Assembly (NCBI GenBank): GCA_032871835.1 | Contig: CM065296.1 | Location: forward strand, 120,476,146 to 120,540,145 | Length of the DNA stretch: 64,000 nt | Direction of reading: 5' to 3' | Origin: Dipteronia dyeriana | Taxonomy: Eukaryota; Streptophyta; Magnoliopsida; Sapindales; Sapindaceae | Shown here: piece by piece, positions 37,818 through 50,039 of the stretch | How the letters are laid out: the number at the start of each line of letters is the position of its first letter | Numbering within the stretch: position 1 is the stretch's first letter | Program-made: the position numbers and the translations under genes | Notes under the pieces: model-generated | What the model saw: only the letters and a program-made list of their open reading frames with translations | Databases searched by the model: none | Told to the model about the DNA's origin: nothing

Positions 37818-39926
37818 ATGTCGAATGAGAGTATGACTTCGATCCCGTTCTTTACCTGGACTCCTAGTGTAATAAGAGCTAAAATCGAGGAAGGTGTTAA
37901 AGTTGAATCCTAAAATGTCGAACGACAAGTAACAGTAATCGACCCTACAAGAGTAGTAGACAGGGCTAGAATGTTAGAGATGAGGGTCATTAATGTCATC
38001 GAACAAGAGGTCGATCACCCAGAGCATGTAGAAGAGGAAGAACCAAAGTGCTCTGGCAGACCACTAGGTATACTAGCTGGTGAAAACCCTGTAAGTTTGT
38101 ATTCTGATGACGACTTGGATACCATAAGGACGTTGTATGATATCCCTGATCATGTCCAATTGCGTGCTGTTAAAGAGCATGAACAAGCTGACTAGGATAT
38201 TCCTGGATGAACTTGTTTTTATGTGTACAATTTTTGTCAAGGGTTCAGGTTCTCTGTTCCTTCACTGGCTCGGCGTCTACTTGTTTACTACAATATTGCT
38301 CATGGACAAATGGTGCCAAACAGTTAAGGATACTTATAAGTCTCACTGTGTTGTGCGAGAAATATGAGTTAAAGTTTGGATTAGGCTCGCTTCTTTATAG
38401 CTACTATCTGAAGCAATAAGTAAGTGAGAAGGGTCGATTCTCGTTGATTTTAAGGTCTAATGCAACACAACCCATCACTGACCTTGCAACGAACGACCGG
38501 AGGTGGAAGAACACATTCTATGCTAAGGATCCTTTAGTCGATGAACCTTTTGGGAATGAAAAGTATGTCTATCCTAGAGTTTGGAATGGATATGGTGAGT
38601 ATCTATCTTTATTTTCGATAAGTAAGGTCTTAATTTTTTCAAGTTTTGACTTAGTTTTTGTCTTTGTAGAATTAGCAGATGGAGGTAGTAAACCTAAATG
38701 CGACGACGTTGTCGGTCGTACAAATAGATTTTTGGCGATTCCTGAGAATGAAAGGAGTTGGAAAGTGTTGATACAGGAAGGTATCCTTAGACCTAGTACC
38801 GTTTGGCTTCATTCTACATGGAATAAGCCATGAACTCCTTACCCTCTTGTGAGTGATATCGTGTCATTCGCATGGATTATGAGAGGGTTTGAAATTCTTT
38901 GCGATAAACAATATTTAACCCCTGTTACTGATGTTGAACATCGTTTCACAACTAAGACAATATCAAATATGAAGTTCAACATACCAGATTCGGAGGAGGC
39001 GTTAAGGAAATGTAAAGAGGCGAACACTGGGAAAAGGGCGGCCACACTTGCCAAGAAGAAAGCCGTAAAAGGGGCGACATTGACAGATAAGTCGATTGTC
39101 CCTGTCATCGAACTGTTTATTGAGTCGTCCCCAGAGTTGGATCCTCTTAGGGACCCGAAGAGAAAGAGGATAACTGAGGGGAAAGATAAAGGAAATGTGG
39201 TTGTTGACAGCTTGAAGGAAGTGGTCGTCGACACCGAAAAATAGAGACCGAGTTTGACCATGGTCTTATTCCCTCGAGAGGTGTCTTCTTTCAAATAGTT
39301 TTTGAAGTCGGACGACCTTCTTTTCACGATTGACAAAGAATATATGAGGACAAAAGGTGAAGGAGGTGGTCGATGCTGGTATTCTTACTACCTTTCAAGT
39401 ATATCGTGTGATCGTATTATGCTTTACATCATATTTTTGTTGAAAACTTACGATGTATGTTGTTTGCAGTCTCTACAATATCGTTTGTTTTTGAAGCACA
39501 AGTTCGGGGCTAGTAGAGAAAAGTGCATGAAGCTCCAAAAGGCGAATGACACTCTCAGACAGGAGCGTCACGACACCGACATGGCCAAGCCGACAGCTAA
39601 AGAAGAAAGTTTTGTCTCAGAAAGAGGATCTAACCCAACTGAGAGATGCCCTTACTGAAAAGGATCGACGTCTGGAGGAGGCTGATAGAGATCTCAAAGA
39701 GAAGGATCAACGCATAATCACTTTCAATGATCAACTTATGGACATCTTTGTCAAGATAATGTGTAAAGCTCGAGTCGATCTCTTCAAGCAATATCTTACG
39801 GTAAAGCACTCAGAGTGGGAGGAGGCGAACGTTGAGATGCTGAAACTTCTCCACCTACTGATGAAGATGGAGGAATCGACAATGACGCTTCTGCCGAACA
39901 TTTTTGTTTTTGGTTATGTAAATTGA
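37818..39926 (+). pseudogene. antisense ORF of the gypsy element (Transposase_28, putative gypsy type, family)
   Basis: Opposite in direction to gag-pol, between pol and the 3' LTR. Starts MSNESMTSIPFFTWTPSV at 37818, broken by a stop near 37912. Recognisable blocks follow in changing frames: EDDL-type segment SLYSDDDLDTIRTLYDIPDH, GFRFSVPSLARRLVYYNIAHGQM, NDRRWKNTFYAKDPLVDEPF, and VGRTNRFLAIPENERSWKVL. A lysine-rich stretch and a coiled coil (39546-39926) close it. Two introns are likely, around 38595-38670 and 39245-39470. Such antisense ORFs are known in Tat elements; their function is not known. Stops and shifts make it a remnant. The copia element has separated it from its likely leader. 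Confidence 0.68.
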
Positions 39927-40042
39927 TGCTCTTAATTTAATGAATAGAGGTCAATATGACCAATCCTTGCGTTTGATTACATGAATGTGCTTTTGTTGTT
40001 ATTGATAAAAAAATTTATGGAGGTCGACGTGACCTCTTCATT

Positions 40043-40395
40043 TATTAACAATCGCGTAAGTGCGTACGTTGGAGTCGATACAAATACTATGTTAATTTAA
40101 TACTTTACTTATATTGTGTACATGCGTAAATTGGAGTCAACGCTACCACTACATTGATTTAACATTTTACGTACATGCGTAAATCAGAGTCGACACCATT
40201 ACATTTTACAATCGTTTACATCTGTGAATTGGGGTCGACACGACAACTACATTGATTTAACATTTCACGTACATGCGTAAATTGGAGAGTCGACATGACC
40301 ATTACATTTATTTTACAGTTGCGTACATGCATGAATTGGGGTCGACACGACCATTACATTGATTTAACATTTCACGTACATCTGTAAATTGGAGA
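40043..40395. repeat. minisatellite between antisense ORF and integrase of the gypsy element
   Basis: Five to six degenerate units of about 60 bp containing TTAACATTTCACGTACATGC and GTAAATTGGAGTCGACA. Tandem repeats at this place are common in Tat-type elements. Confidence 0.8.
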
Positions 40396-40775
40396 GGGTT
40401 TATCCCCAGTGATACTCCCCCAACTACCATTGATCGAAATCGAGTGCGAACATTAGGAGTTGTATATATGACTCATTGAACACGGGATGTCGTTGTAGAT
40501 CTTATAGAGTCTTGGCTTGAGCATATTTGTAGATTTTTAGTTTTCCTGCAATAATTTGATATGTTGCTTGTCGAGGTCGACAACGATTCGATGTAAGTGT
40601 TTTATGTTAGGAGAAATTTTGTCTGTGAGCTCAGCTTTGCATTTAGTTGCAACTAAGACGTCATCATAGTTCTTGTCGACCAATTTGTTAATATTGCAGG
40701 CATATATAAAAAGTAATATAGTATATAGGAAATTATGAAAAATTAATAGAGACTAGAAATTATACAATTCAAGGA
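40396..40775. other. non-coding gypsy DNA beyond integrase
   Basis: Spacer between the minisatellite and the integrase C-terminus. No domain seen on either strand. Confidence 0.55.
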
Positions 40776-43360
40776 CTCGTTGTACGCTCCTCGCCCTTTT
40801 ATGTCTCTAATCTGATAGGGGACTTCCCATGTCGGGCCCAGCTTTCCTGCTTCTTGCTCTCTGTATTTTGGAAGACTCTTCGTAAAACCCAGTCGTCGAC
40901 TTTGAAAGTCTTGATTTTATCATTCTTGTTATAATGTTGAGCGACCTGTTGTTAGCAAGCCTATACTTTTAATGTTGCCCGTTCTCGTTGTTCTTCGAGG
41001 TGGTCCAGTTTGAATGATAGCTTCAGGTAAGGGTGGGCACTAAGTTTGGAATCGAACCAAATTGAACCGAAAAAAGGGAGTTAGGTTTGGTTCGGTTCGT
41101 AGCTTCAATTAGGTTTAAACCAGTTCAAAAAGTGAAAATCAAAAAAAAAAATTGGTTCAAACTGGTTTGATTCGGTAAAAACCAGATTGAACCAAATAAA
41201 CCGCCTATAAAAGTTAAAAAAAACCCTAATGTTCTTTGACCTCTTTAGTCTTCACCTCTTTCTCGATGACTACACTGACTCCCCTTACACAGCCTCTCTG
41301 TTCCTCACTTCCTCTGGTCCTTAACCTCCGATCTACTCATCTTAGCGTTGTTCCTCACGTCCTCAACATCCGATCTGCTTCTACAACTACAAGGTTTTTC
41401 AGTTGTGACTTTCCTCTTCATCTTTTTTTTTTTAATATTGTTGTTGTTCTTCTTCTAACTTTCTTCTAATTTTCTTGTTTCACATCTGATCGACTGATCT
41501 ACTTGACTTCTTGGCCAACCAAAGTTTCAAGCCTTCAACGAGACATTTTGTCAGTTCGTATGATCTGGTCTTCTTCATCTTGTCAGATCTGCTTGAACGA
41601 GACACAAAGGTAGTTGTTGATTTAGCTTTATTTTTTTCTTAGTTTGTTTTAGTTAGCTTTTATGTTGTTGATTTAGTTGATTTGCTGATTTAGTTGTTGA
41701 TTTAGCTAGTTCGATCTGGCCTTGCTGTTTGGGGGGTCTTTTGCCCGCCTGTTGTGCCTGTTTAGGTTTTTCTTTTGGCTTTGTGCATTTATATGAATGC
41801 AGTTAAAAACAACCAGAGCAACAAAGTCTGTTTAGGAATGGTTTGTTATTTTAGAGTTTGAAATGGTTTGTTATTAACTTATTATTATGTAATATGTTTT
41901 TAACTTATTTAATTTTTTAATATACTTTTAAATTAGGTTGGATTTGGGTTTTTTTTGGGTTTGGTATATTCAAATGGAAAAAATTAGTATTCAACAGTCC
42001 ATTAATGTTAAAAACAGATTCAAAAGACTAATTAAGCTAGCTGGTCCATTAAGTCCAAAACCAAAATGAATCGAATCGAACCAATTAAAATCGGTTTAAT
42101 TCAATTCGGTTCACATTTCTTATTCGGTTTAAACCGGTTTAATTTTGGATGAATCGAACTATTTGAGGTTCAATTTGGTTTTGCCCAAATCAAACCGAAT
42201 CGATTCTTGCCCACTCCTAGCTCCAGGTTATTCTATTGTTCGTCAGGACGTTCACTTCGGGCGGTTGTGAGTCAATTTTTAATTGGTATTACTGCTTATA
42301 CACCATAGACGAGTGAGAAAAGTGTTTCTCCTGTCGATCGGGGAGGTGTAGTTCTGTACAATCAAATGATCTCGGGAAGTTTATTGGCCCATTCACCTTT
42401 TTTGACTTTGAGCCTCTTTTTCAATGTGTTTATAATGGTTTTGTTGGTCGACTTTGCGTGACCATTTGATTGGGGATACCAGGGTGTTGACAAACTCAAC
42501 TTAATGCCGTATTTGTCATAAAATTTCTTTAAGTCGAATGAAATGAACTGTTAGCCGTTGTCGGTCACTATCTCCTTGGGTATCCCAAACCTGTAAATGA
42601 TTTGTTTCCAGAAAAAATTTCGTACCTCTATATCTCTTATATGTTGGAAAGCTCCGGCTTCGACCTACTTGGTAAAGTAATCAGTTAGTACTAACATGTA
42701 GACGACTCCTCCCAGTGTTGCTGGGAGCTTTCCTACAATATCAATACCCTATTTCATAAAGGGCCAATGGGCTGAAATAGAGTTTAACATACCTAGGGAC
42801 AGGTGAGACACTTGTACGAATCTTTGGCATTTGTCGTAATGTTTCACATGTTTTTGAGAGTCGGATCGCATTGTTAGCCAGTAGTATCCGGCTATGATTT
42901 CTCTGTTCGACATGCTTCTCACACCCGAATGGTTAACACATTCCTCGTAGTGAAGACTTTTGATGACGTCGTACGCTTCTCAGGGTGTGACACATCTTAA
43001 ATATGGACCTGTAAAAGATTTCTTATAAAGATTACTGTGTAAGATGCAGAATTTGGCTGACTTGGCCTTGATCTTTCTAGCCTCAGCTCTGTCGTCTTGT
43101 AAGATGTCGGCTTCTAGGTAGTTTTTTATTGGATCTATCCAACTTGAACCGTCATCGATCGACGCTATATTTTCTTCGTCGTGTATTGCGGGCAACAATA
43201 TGTGTACAATAGGTATAAATTTAGGGCCGTTAGCCTGGGTTGTCGATCTCAGGCTGGCTAAAGCATCCGCTAGGGCATTCTCTGACATTGGTACCTGTAA
43301 TAACAAAAAATGGTCGAACGTAGACTCCAGTTGTTTGACTTTGGCCAGGTACACAATCAT
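40776..43360 (-). pseudogene. gypsy integrase (with upstream linker), split by an hAT element
   Basis: Linker 43360-42980 (YLAKVKQLESTFDHF, SENALADALASL, NLYKKSFTGPYLRC), then the zinc-binding part with CVNHSG and YDKCQRF at about 42940-42830, core DIVGKLPATLGG, VTDNGQQFIS and STPWYPQSNG, and after the 1.2-kb hAT insertion the C-terminal part LDHLEEQRERATLKV and FKVDDWVLRRVFQNTE (41019-40776). In-frame stops occur (for example after HWPFMK). The third catalytic residue, a glutamate after QSNGxA in working elements, is lysine here (QSNGHAKSTNK, about 42455). Confidence 0.88.
41028..42219. mobile_element. hAT element, 1.2 kb, inserted in the gypsy integrase
   Basis: Ends TAAGGGTGGGCACTAAG and (complement) TAGGAGTGGGCAAGAATC; flanks GCTTCAGG and GCTCCAGG (41020-41027, 42220-42227), 7 of 8 identical. 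Subterminal GGTTCGGTT / AAACCGGTTT repeats as in the two 560-bp relatives, but with about 650 bp of unrelated interior that includes a leader-like CT-rich stretch (41236-41469). No transposase domain seen. Confidence 0.88.
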
Positions 43361-43404
43361 TCTTTTGTCTTTGGCTCCTTATGTTCCATTCATCTGTCAT
43401 ACGA

Positions 43405-44147
43405 CTAGTTACGGTCGCTTTGTACCTGTATATTTTTTATACCCAAGCTCTTTGCTAGGTCGAGTCCAACGATCATCACTTCATATTCTACTTCGTTGTT
43501 TGTCTCACGGAAGTTACAGTGGATCGACTGCTCTAGAATGATGTTAACACGAGTCTGACTCCACTCACCTTTATATTGCTTGATCCGTCGACCGACAAGG
43601 TCCATTTTTCATTCGCCGCATCTTCCGTGAGTGTCATCAACTCTTGTTCCCCCTGTAAATACTCGTTAGAAGTAAAATTAGTTATAATGTCAACGAATAC
43701 CTACGATTTTAAAGATGTTCGTAGATGGAAGAAGATGTCGCGTTCGCTAATCTCTACCACCCATTTCGTGAGTCGACCTGAAAATTCTAGCTGATGCAAT
43801 ATATTTTTTAATGAAAAAGATGTGAGTACCTTGATTAGGTGACATTGGAAGTAGGGCCTCAACTTACTTGCAGGTACAACCAATGCTAGTGCCAACCTTT
43901 TGAGCTTGCTATATCTTGTTTCTATGTCGAGTAAGGACGTACTTACATAGTACACTGGGTGTTGTATATCTTTCTCCTCGTTAACCAGTACAACGCTCAC
44001 TGCGGTGTCGGATACTGCAAGGTACAAATAGAGTACTTCTCCGTCTCTTGGCTTTGACAGTAAGGGAGGGGAAGTCAAGTATTCCTTCAGGTCTTGTAAC
44101 GCCTTTTCACATTCTGGGGTCCATTTGGATGCCTTGTTTTTTCTCAA
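43405..44147 (-). pseudogene. gypsy RNase H and second (archaeal-type) RNase H
   Basis: 44147-43701: thumb and RNase H start (EKALQDLKEYLTSPPLL, LYLYLAVSDTAVSVVLVNEE, HPVYYVSTSLLDIETRYSKL). 43605-43405 is the start of an additional RNase H (NNEVEYEVMIVGLDLAKSLG, IQVQSDRN). The order double RNase H then integrase marks the Tat lineage. Frames are interrupted. Confidence 0.85.
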
Positions 44148-44206
44148 AATGTTGAAGAATGGTTGTCATCGTTCAGATGACTTGGATATAAATCTGTTGA
44201 GGGCTG

Positions 44207-45301
44207 TTACTTGACCCGTAAGTTTCTGGATATCTCTAATGCATTTCGGTGATTCAAGTTCTTTAATCGACCGAATTTGATCTGGGTTTGCTTCGACCCT
44301 CTTTGGGCTACCATGTAACCTAAAAATTTACATAAAGAAACTCCAAAGGAATATTTTGTAGGGTTGAGTTTCATGTCGTATTTATCGAGCAAGTATAACG
44401 ACTGTCTCATATGTTCTATGTGTTGGTGTGCGGCGAGCGACTTGACCAACATATCATCAATGTAGACTTCCATGGTTGATCTAAGCATGTCAGCTAACAT
44501 TCTATTGACTAGCCGCTGGTAGGTCACACCTGCATTCTTCAATCCAAAATGCATGGCTTTATAACAGAAAATACCTCTTTTGGTGACGAAAGCCATTTTT
44601 TCTTGATCGTTCGAATGCATCAGAATTTGATTGTAGATGGAGAAGACATCTATGTAGCTGAGTAGTTCGTGTCCTAAGGTGACGTCGACAAGCATGTCGA
44701 TGTGTAGGAATGGGAATGGATCTTTAAGGCATGCTTTGTTAAGGTCTGTGAAATCAATGCAGACCCGCCACTTCCCATTCTTTTTCTTAAAACCACGACG
44801 TCGGCCAGCCATTCGGGGTATTTCACTTCCCTCACGGATCTGATGTCAATCAGTTTTTACACCTTTTCATTGATTATCTTGTTTCTTTATAGTGCAAACT
44901 TCTTCTTTTTTTCACTGATGGATGATCGGGGTCAACCTGCAATTGATGAACAATTACCCAAGGGTTGATTCCGACCATATTCGAGTGCGACCAAGCGAAG
45001 TTGTTGCATCATTGTTTCAAGAACTCGATCAACTGGTTCCAGATCTCATTTGGCAGTCTGGATCCGATTGAAACTTTATGTTCAGGATGTTCTGGGTCAA
45101 TTGACACTTCATCGAGTTCTTCTGCTTTTGGCTTGTTTGGAGCCGACTTGGATACTGCTTTATGTAGTTGTTATAACTGTTCCTTCTTATTCTTAATAGC
45201 ATTTTGGTAGCAATCTTTAGCGGCTCTCCCTTCACTTTTGATTTCTCATGTATCCACGGTCTACTAAGGATGGCGTTGTATGGTGATTGACAGTCGAACA
45301 C
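44207..45301 (-). pseudogene. gypsy protease end and reverse transcriptase
   Basis: 45301-45230 has the end of the protease/linker (CQSPYNAILSRPWIH). RT follows at 44812-44207 with GKWRVCIDFTDLNKAC, the DVFSIYNQI (palm) block, FGLKNAGVTYQRLVNRM and the catalytic VYIDDMLVKS. The YIDD box is intact although upstream frames are broken. Confidence 0.9.
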
Positions 45302-45997
45302 AAGGAAGTTGACATATAAGTTGACTCATTCAACTTACACTGATAGTACAATTTCGCTTAACATACTCTTTTGTTCGCCAACCCTGTAAGCATAGTCGTT
45401 TGATGACTGATCTTGGATTCGTCTACCTGCGTTTCTCGCAGTACATTGTTAAACAAGATGTTACAGGAACTACCGTTATATATTAAGATTCACTTAGTTA
45501 AACAGTTAGATATAAACAATGAAATAACTAGAACATCTGATGAGGAGAAAACAAATTTGGTTTGTCGGACTATTTGAAGGTGACCGTTTCATTTATTGTT
45601 GAAGGGTGATCTCTATTGGGTTGAATTTATGTGTTCGACATTTGTCGAGTGTGTCTCTTCACAGCAGAGTAGCTTACACCACTAACCTCGGATTCACCCA
45701 CGATATAGTTGATCACTCTTTCTGATTGGAGAGGTGTCAGTGGACGATCATCTGTGCTGGTTTTTTACTTTTCCTTTCATCGAACGATAGTTTCTTTTCC
45801 TTTGTCTGTCAGATACTCCAATAGGTGCCCCCGCTTTAATAGTTTTGCTACTTCTAGCTTCAAGGCGATGCAGTCTTCTGTCCGATGATCGTGATCCCCT
45901 TGGAACTCGTATCTAAATCGGGCGTCTCGATGCTCCGGTGGTGTGTTCATTTACCTTGGCCACTTAACGGTTCTTTCCATTTCCTTCATCACTGCTA

Positions 45998-46914
45998 CTA
46001 GGTCAACCGGTTTGATGCTGAGATTGTACTCTGGTATCGGGGCCCGTGATTGACTGATTCTTGGTGGGTTCTGGTAGTTCGATCTTCTTTCATTTTATCC
46101 ATTATTACAGTTGTCGCATTGATTGCCAGTTGGATAGGGATCGATTCTTCTGTCAGTCGATCCCCGATCGTTGTGCCTAATGTAGTGGTTGACTTTTTCA
46201 ACATAATTGGCTTCGTCTTCCTCCCATTTGATTTGGGCCCACTCTTTTGCTAGTACATCCTCCATTGTTTTCACATGGGTATTTGGTCAGCTCTTTGTAG
46301 ATGTCAGAGTCGAACCTAAGTCTTTTCCTGAAGGGTGAAATTGCGGTAGCTTGATTGTATTTTAGGATTTGCACTTTCTCTCTGTTAAAGCATCCAAGAT
46401 ATTCCCTCAGGTTCTCATTTCTTCTCTAGGTTACTGTGTATAGGTCGTCCAATTGTTTCTCGAGTTTTCTACTACTTACGAATTGCTCCACGAAGGTATC
46501 TGTGAGCAGTGCAAAATAAGAAATAGAACTATTAGGTAAATTAGTATACCATTGTAATATTAGGCCATCTAGGCTCGATCCGAACGCCTTGCTCACTCTG
46601 AGGTCGAGTGGGATCTTCGCAGTGAACATGTGTTGTTTGTATTGTGCTATTTGGTTGTCCGGATCTGTCGTTCCTTCGAATTGCTTCATGTTTGGGAAAC
46701 TGAACTTCCTAGGCATTTCTACATGGACGATGGTGTCGACGAATGGCGAATCTGTGAAGTTGTTCACCGTGCTTTTCTTGATGGGTGCGGGCACCCCTGG
46801 GATCATTTGAACTAGAGTTTCCATTTTTATGAACCTGCGAGAAAGTTCAGGGTCAGTAAATAGGTGTAAACCAACGTTTGATGTTACCAAATTAGGCATC
46901 GACTGAAGCGACAC
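45998..46914 (-). pseudogene. gypsy gag
   Basis: Minus frame 46914-46426 holds a Tat-type retrotransposon gag: SPFVDTIVHVEMPRKFSFPN, FEGTTDPDNQIAQYKQHMFT, DGLILQWYTNLPNSSISYF and FVSSRKLEKQLDDL. Downstream pieces to about 45998 are out of frame. Confidence 0.87.
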
Positions 46915-47352
46915 TGAGGCGGTTTCTTATCGTGGGTCAACAACTGGATTCGGCTTTTGAGCGGTTTCTTGTTAGACCCGCGGTTCAAAATGGTCTACTT
47001 CTGCTTGGATCATCTTCGTGGTGTCTTGGCTCATATCTTGGTTGATGTTCTCCTCTTCGTTCTTTGGATCAGCGGGCGTGGTTAGGGTCATTCTGTCGGC
47101 TTACTGCATAAGGTCGTTTGTTTGGACAGAAGGCGCTGGTAGCAGGTTGTTGGGTGCATAATCGATTATCGCTCATAATTCAGCGTTTCTGGTTCGAATC
47201 GATGTGTTCTTTGCTTTGATCTTCTGTAGTCTTCAAGTGTTGGCCATCAATTTGAGAGGTCAATGCGGCTAGCTGCCTTTCTACGGTTGGAATGTTTCCA
47301 TCTCCCGACGTTTTTAGAGTTCCTGGTTCGAATTGATGACTTAGTTGAAGCT

Positions 47353-47380
47353 GCGATGGGCCCCACGGTGGGTGCCAAAC
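47353..47380 (-). promoter_or_regulatory. primer-binding site region of the gypsy element
   Basis: On the minus strand directly inside the 5' LTR: GTTTGGCACCCACCGTGGGG. This TTTGGC(G/A)CCCACCGTGGGG block is the usual sequence after the 5' LTR of plant Tat-type gypsy elements. Confidence 0.7.
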
Positions 47381-47600
47381 TGTAGTTGGTCGAACTACAA
47401 TTGATATGGATCAGATCGGATTTAGGTTAGGCCCAAGCAACTTGGACTAGCCTGTTGAATCGGAAATGTTGCACCTGTAAAAAAGAAGAAAACAAACACA
47501 AAATAACAGAAATCAAATCAAAGAAGAAAAACTGGGGTGTTGAACAATCGTTAGCCTTAGGTTCGCTTGGACTGAGCGTAAATAGAATGAATAACTATAC

Positions 47601-50039
47601 TAGGGGTGTCAATATTAGTTACGACACGATACGAACACGATTATTACGGATTTATGTTAAGGCTAAACGGGTCGTGTCAATAAACATGTCAACCCGTCTA
47701 ACCCATTTAATAATCGTGTCGTGTCCGGGTTAAGCTTAACAGGTCAATGGTTGACACAATTAGTAAGGATAAAAATGTAATTTCAATTATTAATGGCATT
47801 TGTGTAATTTTCACCTATCATATAAAATGAAAAGCAAACCTTAAACTCAATCTATCATTACTCATCATAAATCAGATTGCTCCAAGCCTCCAAAGTCCAA
47901 ACCCTAACTACTCACTCGTCTACTCTCATCTCTCAACCTCTCATCATCGATTCGCCGTCAGCCCGCCCTTCATTCCCAAACCCTCTCAATCTCCCATCAC
48001 CTACCTCATCGTCAGTCGTCGCCATCGTCTTCTACTCTCCCTCATCGTCACCATCGTCGGTCGTTGCCTCCCTCTCCGACTCTCCCTCATCATCCTCGTC
48101 GTCGGTCGTTGTCATCCCTCATCGTCGTCTCCAGCTCTCCCTTATCATCGCCGTCATCGGTAACTAAAGCACTCTCTTTAGTCTTTAATCCATTTTATCA
48201 TATATTATCATAAATATCGATCACTGTATAATGTATATATTTTACCTTGATCTATAAAATCGTCATATATTTTACTAGTAAAATCATATATATATCGATC
48301 ATTGTATATATTCTTCATCTAATCAATTGAATAGGGGTGGGCATTAAGTTCTGAACCAAATAAAAAAAAAGGGTGTTCGGGTCGGTTCATCAAATGAATT
48401 CGGTTTAAACCGGTTTAAAAAATTAAAAACCGAATTTTTTTGGGGTCAAACCGGTTTGGTTTCCTAAAAACCGGTTTGAACCGATTAAACCACCTATATA
48501 AGTATAACTAAGAAAACCCTAACAAACTTCTTTAGCTTTTATTTCATTATTATTAGTTAGGTTTTATTTGTTTTTTATTTTGGGCTTAGGGCTTGGGCTA
48601 TTAAAAATATTAAAACTCTAGCCTAAAATTAGAATCCAACAATCTATCAAATTTAAAAACATATTAAAAAAAACTCATTAAGCTCGTCAAATCAATAAAG
48701 CCCATTAGGTCCAAAACCAAAATGAACCGAACCGAACCGAACCGAACCAAATCGATTAAAATCAAATCAGTTCAGTTCGGTTACCATTTTTTATTCGGTT
48801 TAAACTTGTTCAATTTTGGATGAACCGAAATATTTTCGGTTCAGTTCGGTTTTACCCAAAATCGAATCGAACCGAACCGTGCTCACCCCTACAATTGAAC
48901 TAGTAAAATCAATTGGATCAAGTATTGCCAATTCTTGATGACACTTGTTCTAATATACGCTAATACACTCTAAACTTAAGATAAAAAAAATTGTTTGTAA
49001 ACTTGAATCAAGTATTCTTCCAAAAGCACCTGTGGTGGTTCAGTGGTTGCTCTTTGTCTTGGTTTAGTGCCATGGCTTTTTAATAAAATTAGTTGTTAAA
49101 AAAAAAGAGGTTAAATCTGTACTCCTCCTAAAACGGTCTAACTATTATATATGGGTTATGGGTTTTTGAGTATATTTACTGATATGATTTCATCACTATT
49201 TTGCAGTCTTGAATCAGCTGTTGAATTGATTTTATTTTATTTTTTAATCACTTTGTTGGCTGAAAAAAAATGCAAGATTCGACTTAAAAAGAAGAAGATA
49301 ATCATGAACCATATAATATATATAGGATCAGTTGTTGATTTGAATTTTAGATTTTAATTGTTATCAACATTGTAATTGGTATTCACATTTTCCAGATCAA
49401 ACATCTATGAATTCTAATGAAGATGATATCAATAATTTTTATATGTATTAAATTTATCGTGTATGTTTATAGACAACAATTCAACAAGAAGTTTAAGTGT
49501 TTAACATCGATCGAGTGATCAAGGCAGCAAGAAGAGTTAACTATTATATTTGTTAACATGTTTTGGTTTTTGAGTATTTAATGCCCTTTATTTTATTTTG
49601 AATTTGTGGATTTGTATTTATGGGTTTAATTATGGATTTGTTACTTGTGGACTTGATTACGGACTTGTATTGTTTTGAAATTTCGTTTTGAAGATTTATT
49701 TGATTAGTATTATAACTATTGTTGTTTGTATTAACTTGATTATCATTTGTATTTTGTGGTATTGGTTTGTGAATTGATTTTATTTCATCGCTTATTTTAT
49801 TTTTAATGTATTTTAATGAAATTATTATTAAATGGGTCGTGTAAACGGGTCATTAAATGGGTCAGTTAAACGGGTTATTTGTGTCGTGTTCGTGTTGACC
49901 CATTTATATTCGTGTAGTGTTTGGGTCAAAGGGGTCTGACATGTTTAATAATCGTGTCGTATTCGGGTTGATCCAAAAATAATAGTGTCGTATCCGGATT
50001 GGCACTAACCCGACCCGTCAACCCGTATTGAGACCTCTA
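47601..50039. mobile_element. hAT element inserted in the gypsy LTR
   Basis: Ends TAGGGGTGTCAATATTAG and (complement) TAGAGGTCTCAATACGGG, flanked by the perfect 8-bp duplication AACTATAC (47593-47600 and 50040-50047). Subterminal CGTGTCGTGT / ACCCGT repeats on both sides. Interior has a leader-like CT- and serine-codon-rich stretch (47877-48167) but no transposase; it carries a nested hAT MITE. Confidence 0.93.
48332..48891. mobile_element. hAT MITE nested within the hAT element
   Basis: 560 bp, ends TAGGGGTGGGCA and (complement) TAGGGGTGAGCA, perfect 8-bp duplication CAATTGAA (48324-48331 and 48892-48899). Subterminal GGTTCGGTT repeats. Same family as 21845-22405. Confidence 0.94.

Noticed and set aside
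38839..39336. 165-codon minus-strand frame
   Set aside because: Opposite-strand shadow of the antisense ORF of the gypsy element, which has recognisable blocks on plus.
47877..48167. Serine-rich 96-codon frame in the hAT element
   Set aside because: CT-rich leader-like sequence with simple TCN codons; no transposase or BED-finger motif.
49030..49110. SINE-like segment with TGGTTCAGTGGTTG
   Set aside because: Box A-like only; no clear box B or target duplication was found.
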